From Acidobacteriota bacterium (lineage in GTDB: Bacteria; Acidobacteriota; Terriglobia; Acidiferrales; UBA7541): DNA of 11,473 nt. The stretch is from positions 1 to 11,473 of the forward strand of contig QHYP01000094.1 of the NCBI GenBank assembly GCA_003224195.1, in the 5' to 3' direction. Shown one piece after another: positions 5,991 to 11,473 of the stretch (within the stretch, counting starts at the first letter, position 1; every line of letters begins with the position of its first letter). The position numbers and the translations under genes were made by a program. Under the pieces are notes generated by a model. The model did not search any database, was not told the origin of the DNA, and saw nothing but the letters and a program-made list of their open reading frames with translations.

Positions 5991-6572
5991 GTGCCCGCTG
6001 CTTCGCCGCATAAAATTCTCGAAATGTCCCTCGACGAAAGTCCCGAATCTTCAGCCGCGGAAATCAACCGCTTCACAGCCGAGGACGTCGCCTCCATTCT
6101 TCGCGAGCGCGGCTGGCTCGCGGGCGAGCTATCACCCGCGCAAGCCGTTTGGTGCGAGCATGCGGCATCGTTGCTGGGCCCCCACGCTGCCGAACGGTCC
6201 GCGCTCGCCGAACTGCTCGGTCTCGTCTTCCACTACGATGCCCGCGAAATCCTCGCGCGCGTCGATTCCCACGCTGTCCTCTCACGCTATGGCGCCCGCG
6301 AAGTCCTCCGCGAACTCGCGCTCCTCCTTCTCGAAGGCGGTTCCGTCACCTCCGACCGCTTCAAGGAGATCGTCAACCACCTCAAAACCAAGCTCGCAAT
6401 CCGCGGCCGCGAGCTGTTCCACCCCATTCGCCTCGCGCTTGCTGGGCGAGCCGGCGAAGGCGAGCTCGACCGCGTCATCCTTTTGCTCGACGAAGCTGCG
6501 GAATTGTCTTTCGCCCCGCCGGTGAAGAGCGCCCGCGCCCGCATCCTTGAATTCTGCGCCGCGCTGGACTGA
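5991..6572 (+). CDS. Stand-alone glutamyl-tRNA synthetase anticodon-binding-like domain protein
   Basis: A 193-residue, mainly helical protein. Its C-terminal half resembles the anticodon-binding region of bacterial GluRS (GltX): a helix around HLKTKLAIRGRELFHPIRLA (about 129-148), then ALAGRAGEGELDRVILLLDEA, comparable to the GluRS pattern 'GrelFxPlRlAltGxxxGPEL'. The catalytic Rossmann domain with HIGH and KMSKS motifs is absent, so it cannot charge tRNA. The N-terminal part (AEDVASILRERGWL) also reads like the helical cage of that region. It follows ispF by 18 bases and ends 4 bases before rlmB. In B. subtilis, as I recall, gltX follows ispF and rlmB lies downstream, so position supports descent from gltX. 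It might bind tRNA or partner a synthetase; this is inference. Start: GTG at 5991 or ATG at 6024 (residue 12); neither has a clear ribosome site. Confidence 0.75.
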   Translation: MPAASPHKILEMSLDESPESSAAEINRFTAEDVASILRERGWLAGELSPAQAVWCEHAASLLGPHAAERSALAELLGLVFHYDAREILARVDSHAVLSRYGAREVLRELALLLLEGGSVTSDRFKEIVNHLKTKLAIRGRELFHPIRLALAGRAGEGELDRVILLLDEAAELSFAPPVKSARARILEFCAALD

Positions 6573-6576
6573 GCCT

Positions 6577-7311
6577 ATGGAAAAGCTCACCGGCATCCAC
6601 CCCGTGCACGAAGCGCTCATCGCCGGCCGTCCGCTCGAGCGTATCGTGATTGCCCGTGGGCGCCGGGACCGGCGCGTCGAAGAGATCGTCCAGCTCGCCC
6701 GGCGGCGCGGTGTTGCCGTGCGGTTTGAGGAGCGCGGCCAATTGGACCGCCTCGCCGGGGCCAAGGAGCATCAAGGCGTCGTTGCCGTCGCGGCCGCGCG
6801 TTCCTCCGCCTCGCTCGAGGATGTCCTCGCCCACGCGAGCGCGGATTCCAAGCAGAAAGGCCTTCTCGTGCTTCTGGACGGTGTCGAGGATCCGCACAAT
6901 GTCGGCGCAATCATCCGCACGGCGCTCACTGCGGGCGCGCACGGCGTCATTCTCCCGGAGCGCCGCGCCGCGGGTCTCACCGATACGGTCGCGCGTGCCT
7001 CGGCCGGAGCGCTCGCGCATTTGCCCGTGGCCAAAGTGACGAATCTCGCGCAGGCCATGGAGGCGTTGAAGGCGGCGGGTTACTGGCTGATCGGTTTGGA
7101 CGAGCGCGCGGAGAGAAACTATACGCAGGCGGACTACACTTCACCGGTGGGGATTGTGCTGGGAGGAGAAGGGAAGGGTCTGCACGATCTGGTGCGCAAG
7201 CGCTGCGACTTCGTTGTGTCGCTGCCCACGACGGGTCCCGTGCGTTCGCTCAACGTTTCCGTGGCCGCCGGCATCGTCCTTTTTGAGGCCGTCCGTCAGC
7301 GGAGCCTTTGA
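6577..7311 (+). CDS. rlmB: 23S rRNA (guanosine-2'-O-)-methyltransferase RlmB / TrmH-family SPOUT methyltransferase
   Basis: A 244-residue SPOUT-class RNA methyltransferase. The N-terminal substrate-binding domain starts with EKLTGIHPVHEAL and contains KEHQGVVAVAAA (residues about 68-79). The catalytic knot domain has LDGVEDPHNVGAIIRTA (motif 1, with the conserved Asn and Arg), VGIVLGGEGKGL (motif 2) and TGPVRSLNVSVAAGIVLFEA (motif 3), the knotted SAM site. E. coli RlmB methylates G2251 in the peptidyl-transferase P-loop of 23S rRNA. The length is normal. The ATG at 6577 is preferred because it begins the family homology; a TTG 30 bases upstream lies inside the previous gene. No strong Shine-Dalgarno sequence is seen, so translation may be coupled to the upstream gene, whose stop is 4 bases before. 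It ends 13 bases from the convergent methyltransferase gene. An exact target other than G2251 cannot be excluded for a TrmH-family member. Confidence 0.92.
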   Translation: MEKLTGIHPVHEALIAGRPLERIVIARGRRDRRVEEIVQLARRRGVAVRFEERGQLDRLAGAKEHQGVVAVAAARSSASLEDVLAHASADSKQKGLLVLLDGVEDPHNVGAIIRTALTAGAHGVILPERRAAGLTDTVARASAGALAHLPVAKVTNLAQAMEALKAAGYWLIGLDERAERNYTQADYTSPVGIVLGGEGKGLHDLVRKRCDFVVSLPTTGPVRSLNVSVAAGIVLFEAVRQRSL

Positions 7312-7324
7312 GTTACAGGCTATC

Positions 7325-7963
7325 TCAAGCGGGTTTCGATCCGCAAAGGAGCGCCAGCTCGAGCCACTTCCAATGGCAATCCACATCTTCAAAGCCGATG
7401 GAACGCAACCAGGCGAGCTGGGTCTCAACTTCGAGCAGCTTGTTCGACGGATCCTCGGTTTCAACGCTTTCCCCTATCGCGGTTAAGAACCGAGCATGGA
7501 GGCGCTGCGTGGGGGAGGATACGTGCTCGAGGTTGCAGAAAATACCGCCTGGCCGGAGTATCCGAAAAACTTCCTCGTAAAGGCTGCGCTTGCGTTCATG
7601 CGAACAGTGGTGGATGGCGAAGCTCGACACAACAGCGTCGAACGAACCAAGCTCCGGCAAGAGGCGGTCCAGATTGTGCTCGATAACGGTGATGTTGGGG
7701 CTTCCGGAGAATCGCTCGCGGGCGCGCTGCAGCATGGCCGGCGAGAAATCCAGAGCAACACCTTGGGCGGCCTTCGGCCGGTCTTTCAAGGCCAGAGCCA
7801 GGAGCCTGCCGTCACCGCATCCGAGGTCGAGGATACGATTCGTGTGGGCGGGAATGTGTTCGAGCAGCACGCCTTCGCCTTCCTTTCTGTGGGGAATCCT
7901 ATCCGCGACGCTCAAGTATCCGACTGCGTGATCGCGTTCCGTCCATTTGTTGATGGTTTCCAC
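7325..7963 (-). CDS. Class I SAM-dependent methyltransferase
   Basis: A 212-residue protein with a standard Rossmann methyltransferase core: RILDLGCGDGRLLAL (motif I, about residues 43-57), GVALDFSPAMLQRARERF (motif II), FDAVVSSFAIHHCSHERK (motif IV) and RILRPGGIFCNLEH (motif V). The C-terminal section with the signature CHWKWLELALL probably covers the substrate pocket. No membrane or signal segments. The start is a GTG at 7961-7963, chosen because AGAAGGCAGG on the same strand ends 6 bases before it and the homology begins there (ETINKWTERDHAVGYL). It lies 35 bases after apt, so it is probably the last gene of the acyP-apt-methyltransferase operon. The substrate is not recognisable; it resembles cmoA/UbiE-like small-molecule methyltransferases only in its core. 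Confidence 0.88.
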   Translation of the reverse strand: METINKWTERDHAVGYLSVADRIPHRKEGEGVLLEHIPAHTNRILDLGCGDGRLLALALKDRPKAAQGVALDFSPAMLQRARERFSGSPNITVIEHNLDRLLPELGSFDAVVSSFAIHHCSHERKRSLYEEVFRILRPGGIFCNLEHVSSPTQRLHARFLTAIGESVETEDPSNKLLEVETQLAWLRSIGFEDVDCHWKWLELALLCGSKPA

Positions 7964-7969
7964 AGAAAG

Positions 7970-7979
7970 CCTGCCTTCT
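7970..7979 (-). promoter_or_regulatory. Ribosome binding site deciding the GTG start of the methyltransferase
   Basis: On the minus strand AGAAGGCAGG ends 6 bases before the GTG at 7963. The strong purine-rich match supports GTG as the true start, since no ATG is near. Confidence 0.6.
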
Positions 7980-7998
7980 GCGAGTTATCTGGCGCTCC

Positions 7999-8520
7999 TC
8001 ACTTGTCGTATTGGATGAGCGAGAAAACATCTAGGCCAGGGAGCTTTTTCCGGCCATTAAGAAAGGTCAGTTCGACGGCAAACGCTGCGCCTTCCACTTT
8101 CCCGCGGAGTTTGCGCACCAACTCGACCGTCGCGGATGCCGTGCCACCCGTGGCCAGCAGGTCATCGCACACGAGCACGCGCTCGCCGGGCTGGACGGCG
8201 TCCTCGTGCATTTCGAGCGTGTCGGTTCCATATTCGAGCGCGTACGAGACGCTTACAGTTTTGGAGGGGAGTTTTTTCGGTTTGCGCACCGGCACAAAGC
8301 CTGCGCCGAGCCGGTAAGCGAGCGCGGGGCCAAAAATGAATCCGCGCGCTTCGACGCCGGTCACGATGTCGATCTGATGGCCGTCGTAGTGCTCGCACAG
8401 TTCATCGATCAGCGTATGAAAGCCTTTCTTATCCTTCAAGAGCGTGGTCACGTCATAAAAAAGAATCCCGGGCTTCGGGTAATCGGGAATCTCGCGGATC
8501 AACTTCTTCAAGTGGTCCAT
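7999..8520 (-). CDS. apt: Adenine phosphoribosyltransferase
   Basis: Apt converts adenine and PRPP to AMP and pyrophosphate in cytoplasmic purine salvage. The 173-residue product has the normal length and signatures: REIPDYPKPGILFYDVTTLL at 9-28, VTGVEARGFIFGPALAYRL at about 53-71, VPVRKPKKLP, LEYGTDTLEMHEDAV, the PRPP loop VLVCDDLLATGGTA at about 115-128 and VELTFLNGR near the end. Cys replaces the more usual Val or Ile just before the Asp-Asp pair, which should not matter. The ATG at 8520 has GAGGAG 8 bases before it, and that site overlaps the acyP stop codon, so translation of apt is probably coupled to acyP. No sign of truncation. Confidence 0.95.
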   Translation of the reverse strand: MDHLKKLIREIPDYPKPGILFYDVTTLLKDKKGFHTLIDELCEHYDGHQIDIVTGVEARGFIFGPALAYRLGAGFVPVRKPKKLPSKTVSVSYALEYGTDTLEMHEDAVQPGERVLVCDDLLATGGTASATVELVRKLRGKVEGAAFAVELTFLNGRKKLPGLDVFSLIQYDK

Positions 8521-8528
8521 CCCGCCAG

Positions 8529-8534
8529 CTCCTC
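8529..8534 (-). promoter_or_regulatory. apt ribosome binding site overlapping the acyP stop
   Basis: GAGGAG on the minus strand lies 8 bases before the apt ATG and shares two bases with the TGA of acyP (8533-8535), an arrangement that favours translational coupling. Confidence 0.65.
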
Positions 8535-8826
8535 AAAAAGTGTGTTCGATCACGAATTCACCGGCATAGCGCTCATCGAGCTGCGCGCGTTCTTCGGCGA
8601 CGCGCGCCACCCGCGACATCGAAGGCCCGCGCTGGAGCGCCGCCCAAAACTCCGCCAGTTGCTCCGCGCCGCCGATGGCGTAGACCTCCACGCGGCCGTC
8701 CCGGAGATTGCGCACATATCCCGACAATCCGAGGCGTTCCGCTGCGTCCTGCGCGAAGAAGCGGTATCCGACGCCCTGCACCATGCCGGAGATAAAATAG
8801 CGTCTCGCGTGCTTAGCTTCCGACAC
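8533..8826 (-). CDS. acyP: Acylphosphatase
   Basis: A 97-residue cytoplasmic enzyme that hydrolyses acyl phosphates. The signature ISGMVQGVGYRFFAQDAAER at 12-31 contains the phosphate-binding loop with catalytic Arg22, and GYVRNLRDGRVEV at 36-48 contains catalytic Asn40. The length is normal (about 90-100). The start is a GTG at 8824-8826; no strong ribosome site precedes it, but TGGTAGAAT on the minus strand (8844-8836) looks like an extended -10 box close enough to give a near-leaderless message. It is the first gene of the apt/methyltransferase operon, and its stop is 12 bases before apt. The metabolic reason for the pairing with apt is unclear. Confidence 0.94.
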   Translation of the reverse strand: MSEAKHARRYFISGMVQGVGYRFFAQDAAERLGLSGYVRNLRDGRVEVYAIGGAEQLAEFWAALQRGPSMSRVARVAEERAQLDERYAGEFVIEHTF

Positions 8827-8835
8827 AAGCGCAAA

Positions 8836-8844
8836 ATTCTACCA
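8836..8844 (-). promoter_or_regulatory. Possible extended -10 element for acyP
   Basis: The minus strand reads TGGTAGAAT, a TGn-extended -10 with TAGAAT matching 5 of 6. It ends 9 bases before the GTG start. No matching -35 box is seen at 16-18 bases, as is common for extended -10 promoters. If used, the mRNA leader would be only a few bases. Confidence 0.3.
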
Positions 8845-8959
8845 GACCGTCTGATTCCGGCGGAGCGCGTTTCTGGAGGAAACTGCGCGGAGAGACCTGC
8901 GGTAGACTGGTGGCGGTCGCATCTACTCCCGAGGAGCAGACGGCGCATCTAAATCAACG

Positions 8960-9800
8960 ATGACGATCGCTGAACCACGCTTCTCTTTCGCTGCGGCAAG
9001 TCACGCCGCGCCGGCAGTGGCCGCACTGGCGGCCGCGTTCCTGCTGATTGCGCCATGTCGCGCGCAGGCGCCCGGCCCCGGGCCCCTGACTCCTCCGCCC
9101 GACCACAACGTCCGGCGCCTCAGCACAGAGGCCACTCCGGAGCCGCCGGACCTTCCACCGGAAGAGATCATCAAGCGGTTCTCCCAGAAGGAAGATCAGT
9201 ATCTGGAGGCGCGGACGCATTTTTGGTTCCGGAAGACGATCCGCATTGTGGAGTTCGGGCCGGACGACAAGCCGGCTGGAGAATACGAGCTGGTCACCGA
9301 ACCGGGAGCGACCGCGGAGGGTAAACTCTATGACAAAATCGTGAAGCAGTCTCAAGCAAAGCTGCGCTTTTTGCGCTTCGAGCCGGAAGACATCGAGGCC
9401 CTGGCGCGCGTTCCGGCCTATCCGCTGACGAGCGGCCAGCTCGCAAAGTACGAGCTGAAATACGTCGGCAAAGAGCAAGTGGCGCCAGCGCGCGTATTTC
9501 GATGGCATTATCTGGGTGGACGACAAATTTCTGGACGTCGTGAAGACCTACGGGAAATGGGTCACCGACCTGGGCGACGTGCATTCGCCGACGCTGCCCT
9601 TCACGATCTTTGAAACGTACCGCGAAAACGTGGACGGAAAATACTGGCTTCCCAATTACGCGCGCTCGGACGACTTTGTGCATTTGAAGGATCAGAGTGT
9701 GGCGATCCGTCTGATCATCAAGTGGACGGATTTCAAGCAGATCAGCCCGCCGAAACCTCCGGCGCCACCGGCTGCGCCGGCACCGGCGGCGAAGCCTTAG
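8960..9800 (+). pseudogene. Secreted protein gene broken by a frameshift/short deletion near 9480
   Basis: The first frame (8960 to about 9481) encodes a signal peptide (hydrophobic stretch about residues 19-32, likely cut after AQA at 35-37), a Pro-rich linker and a domain with EEIIKRFSQKEDQYLEARTH, FRKTIRIVEFGPD and YPLTSGQLAKYELKYVGKEQV. It then runs out of homology-like sequence and stops at 9613. The other frame (from about 9483) continues naturally with RQRAYFDGIIWVDDKFLDVV, KTYGKWVTDLGDVHSPTLPF, FETYRENVDGKYWLPNYARS and a Pro/Ala-rich end at 9800. The two halves fit a single envelope protein, possibly of a LolA/LolB-like or outer-membrane-associated fold. At the junction about 16 residues expected from related proteins (from memory) are absent and the frame changes, consistent with a loss of about 47 bases. 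The function is unknown. Sequencing or assembly error is an alternative to true decay. Confidence 0.7.
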
Positions 9801-9849
9801 GGCCCGGAGTGTTTGCCAGCGCCGCAGCGATCCCAGCTACTGTTCGTTC

Positions 9850-10512
9850 TCATGATTGGATTTCTCTTAGCGCCTCTGGTAACTCGTCAAGCGATTCCAG
9901 CAAAAGTTCAGGCCGCGCCGCGCGCAGCCGCTTCTCCGTCGGGAACGGCCCGAGGACGGCAACGGCGCGCACACCGGCGCGGCGCGACATTTCGAGGTCT
10001 TCCGGCGAGTCGCCAACGTAAACGCACTCGGCCGGCCGCAGCCGCATTCTCTTCAGGGCGAGCTGCAACGGCGCCGGATGCGGTTTGCGGTGCCGCGTGT
10101 CTCCCGCGCAGACGCAAGCGGCAAAGCGTTGCGTCAAGCGGAATTGGCGCAGTTGCTGCCGGACGCGCGAACGGTCACCGCTGGTTACAAGCCCGAGCCG
10201 GTGCCTGCGACAGAGAATCGCCAGGACTCGCCGCGCTCCAGGCATGAGCTTCGAGTGATGATCCCGGTAGTGCTTGCGCCAGATGCGGTCGGCAGCATCC
10301 CACTTTGCTGGCGGCAGCCGCGCCGCTAGATAAGAGCGATACCAGTTCGGCGAGTAGTGCCGCTCGAATAGTTCCAGGCTCCAATGGACGCCGAGTTCGC
10401 GCATGGATGCCAGGGAGGCCTGGGCATCAGCGTCGTAGGAGTCGAGCAGCGTGCCGTCCCAATCGAACAGTACGCCGCGGAGCTCATGCCGTCGCGTCAC
10501 TCGTACAGCCAC
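9850..10512 (-). CDS. HAD-superfamily phosphatase, phosphoglycolate-phosphatase-like
   Basis: A 220-residue cytoplasmic hydrolase with all four HAD motifs: GVLFDWDGTLLDS (motif I, nucleophile Asp at DWD, residues about 13-25), LGLVTSGDRSRVRQQL (motif II, Thr/Ser), RKPHPAPLQLALKRM (motif III, Lys) and CVYVGDSPEDLEMSRRAGV (motif IV). The helical cap between motifs I and II (about 26-85) places it in subclass C1, like Gph and PpaX. The substrate is uncertain: phosphoglycolate, pyrophosphate or a sugar phosphate are all possible. The start is a GTG at 10510-10512; an overlapping ATG is out of frame. No ribosome site is evident. It is read the same way as the TonB receptor upstream, separated by a hairpin, and ends 49 bases from the convergent broken gene. 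Confidence 0.88.
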   Translation of the reverse strand: MAVRVTRRHELRGVLFDWDGTLLDSYDADAQASLASMRELGVHWSLELFERHYSPNWYRSYLAARLPPAKWDAADRIWRKHYRDHHSKLMPGARRVLAILCRRHRLGLVTSGDRSRVRQQLRQFRLTQRFAACVCAGDTRHRKPHPAPLQLALKRMRLRPAECVYVGDSPEDLEMSRRAGVRAVAVLGPFPTEKRLRAARPELLLESLDELPEALREIQS

Positions 10513-10525
10513 ATGCTGAGAATAG

Positions 10526-10564
10526 CAGGGCGGGCGATGCTCTTCTAAAGCACGGCCCGCCCTG
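10526..10564. terminator. Strong hairpin at the end of the TonB-receptor gene
   Basis: CAGGGCGGGC (10526-10535) pairs perfectly with GCCCGCCCTG (10555-10564); inside it TGCT (10538-10541) pairs with AGCA (10549-10552). On the minus strand the receptor stop codon (10545-10547) lies in the loop. No long T-run follows (CTATTCTC), so it may be a weak or Rho-assisted terminator, or mRNA 3'-end protection. Confidence 0.5.
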
Positions 10565-11473
10565 GCACTAACCTAGCTTCCAAAACCTGACGCAAGAAGC
10601 CGTCGAAGTTAAACAGTCCCGGAGTGCTGAGCGGGTTAACGTTGTTCTTGTTGTTGAAGAGGTTGAACATCTCGAGTTTCGGGATGATCTGCATGCGGTC
10701 CCCGAGATGGAAGGGGCGTGCCAAGCCGAAATCGAAGGTGAAGAACGCATTGTCCTTCCGCAGAGTGTTCCGGCCCTGATCCGTGCCGTTCAAAAATCGC
10801 GGCTCCGGTGTGATGGGCTGCGCGGAATGCGCCTGCATGCGGACGTTGCCGGAGAGGCCCCAGGGCAATTCACTGTAGGTGTAGAAGTTGAACTTGTGCC
10901 GCTCGTCGCGGTCTGAGTTCGAATATTCAGATGCGAGATTGAAAAGGTTCGCATAGCGGAACGTGAAAGGATCGCGCTCGTTCGAGTCGTCGTCCTTGTC
11001 CACCGAGTAGGTGTAGTTGCCTTCCACCTGGAACTTCCGGCTGAAGCGCTTGCGCACGCCGAGGGTCACGCCGCGGTAAAGCGACTTGGCCGAGCTCACA
11101 GTATCAGTGATCGACCCCAAATTGGGGAACGGTATTGGACCGGAATAACTTGCGGTATCCCCATTTAGGGGGATGACCGAAGTGGGCCCAACGTTTGGAT
11201 CGATGAAGCGGGTCAGGTGCACGCCCTTGGACCACGTGAAGTCCACGTAGGCCGACGTGTCTGAAACAATTTGCTGTTCATACGCCACGTTTGTCGTATA
11301 GATGCGCGGGTTGGCGTAATCCTTGCTAAAAACCGTTACTCCTGGTGTGCAGGGGAAGGGTGCACAGGCCGGAGGCGGTGGAGGAACGGGGACCGTACCG
11401 GGAAAGGTCGGCGGATTGCCGCCCGCCGAATTGAAGCCTGTCACAGCGACAATTTCCTGCTGCTGAACGCCAT
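10545..11473 (-). CDS. TonB-dependent receptor, Oar-like, C-terminal part (5' end outside window)
   Basis: About 309 residues of an outer-membrane beta-barrel, with the frame open to the window edge. It shows alternating amphipathic strands: NVAYEQQIVSDTSAYVDFTW, RGVTLGVRKRFSRKFQVEGN, YTYSVDKDDDSNERDPFTF, DERHKFNFYTYSELPWGLSG, and the receptor-like end AFFTFDFGLARPFHLGD then IPKLEMFNLFNNKNN. This style (carboxypeptidase-regulatory-like plug, long barrel, 'FNLFN' near the end) is typical of the many Oar-like receptors in Acidobacteriota, which take up or transport large substrates using TonB energy. The N-terminal plug is outside. The last residues (GFLRQVLEARLVPGRAVL) lack the terminal aromatic residue usual for barrels, which may mean a recent frameshift or an altered end. 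The ligand is unknown. Confidence 0.88.
   Translation of the reverse strand, partial: GVQQQEIVAVTGFNSAGGNPPTFPGTVPVPPPPPACAPFPCTPGVTVFSKDYANPRIYTTNVAYEQQIVSDTSAYVDFTWSKGVHLTRFIDPNVGPTSVIPLNGDTASYSGPIPFPNLGSITDTVSSAKSLYRGVTLGVRKRFSRKFQVEGNYTYSVDKDDDSNERDPFTFRYANLFNLASEYSNSDRDERHKFNFYTYSELPWGLSGNVRMQAHSAQPITPEPRFLNGTDQGRNTLRKDNAFFTFDFGLARPFHLGDRMQIIPKLEMFNLFNNKNNVNPLSTPGLFNFDGFLRQVLEARLVPGRAVL

Noticed and set aside
7496..8317. Open frame of 273 codons on the plus strand
   Set aside because: Antisense to the methyltransferase and apt; the product has no recognisable motif.
8206..8952. Open frame of 248 codons on the plus strand
   Set aside because: It lies antisense to acyP and apt, both with clear family motifs; high GC opens the opposite frame. 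No ribosome site or recognisable domain.
9516..9800. Separate small gene of 94 codons
   Set aside because: It is the frame-shifted second half of the 8960 gene; homology-like sequence extends upstream of 9516 with no ribosome site.
1..11473. tRNA, rRNA, CRISPR array, insertion sequence or prophage
   Set aside because: I found no tRNA-like T-loop/acceptor pattern in the spacers, no regularly spaced long direct repeats, and no transposase, integrase or phage-like protein.

Overview
The window looks like chromosomal DNA of a GC-rich soil Acidobacteriota species. This is inferred from protein character (tandem MacB/FtsX-type permeases, an Oar-like TonB-dependent receptor, a small cysteine-motif protein of a kind I associate with that phylum) and from long palindrome-rich spacers. 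No rRNA or tRNA gene is present, so the placement is not certain.

Layout. 1-1934 (+): the end of one and the whole of a second MacB-like ABC-transporter permease. 1935-2487: a gene-free stretch packed with inverted repeats, including a likely terminator. 2488-3081 (+): an unrecognised protein anchored in the membrane at both ends. 3082-3466: spacer with a candidate promoter and two hairpins leading to a 150-residue protein with a possible Zn-binding motif (3467-3919). 3920-4374: gene-free, with two tracts of 7-base tandem repeats and nested hairpins. 4375-7311 (+): the core of the window, a close-packed run of ispD, an ftsH-N-terminus/ispF fusion, a GluRS-like anticodon-binding domain on its own, and rlmB. 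As I recall it, Bacillus subtilis has ispD-ispF-gltX-cysE-cysS-mrnC-rlmB, so this looks like a reduced and rearranged version of that cluster. 7325-8826 (-): acyP, apt and a methyltransferase in one convergent operon. 8960-9800 (+): a secreted protein gene broken by a frameshift. 9850-10512 (-): a HAD phosphatase. 10545-11473 (-): the C-terminal part of a TonB-dependent receptor that continues beyond the window.

Most noteworthy. (i) The membrane and periplasmic N-terminus of FtsH, without its ATPase and protease, is joined in frame to a complete IspF, which would tether an isoprenoid-pathway enzyme to the membrane. (ii) IspD, directly upstream, lacks about 17-18 residues between its HDAxRP motif and the conserved DT. 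(iii) A GluRS anticodon-binding domain stands alone where gltX would be expected. (iv) A second conserved gene (8960-9800) also seems to have lost about 50 bases, so two short deletions in one contig raise the question of assembly error versus real decay.
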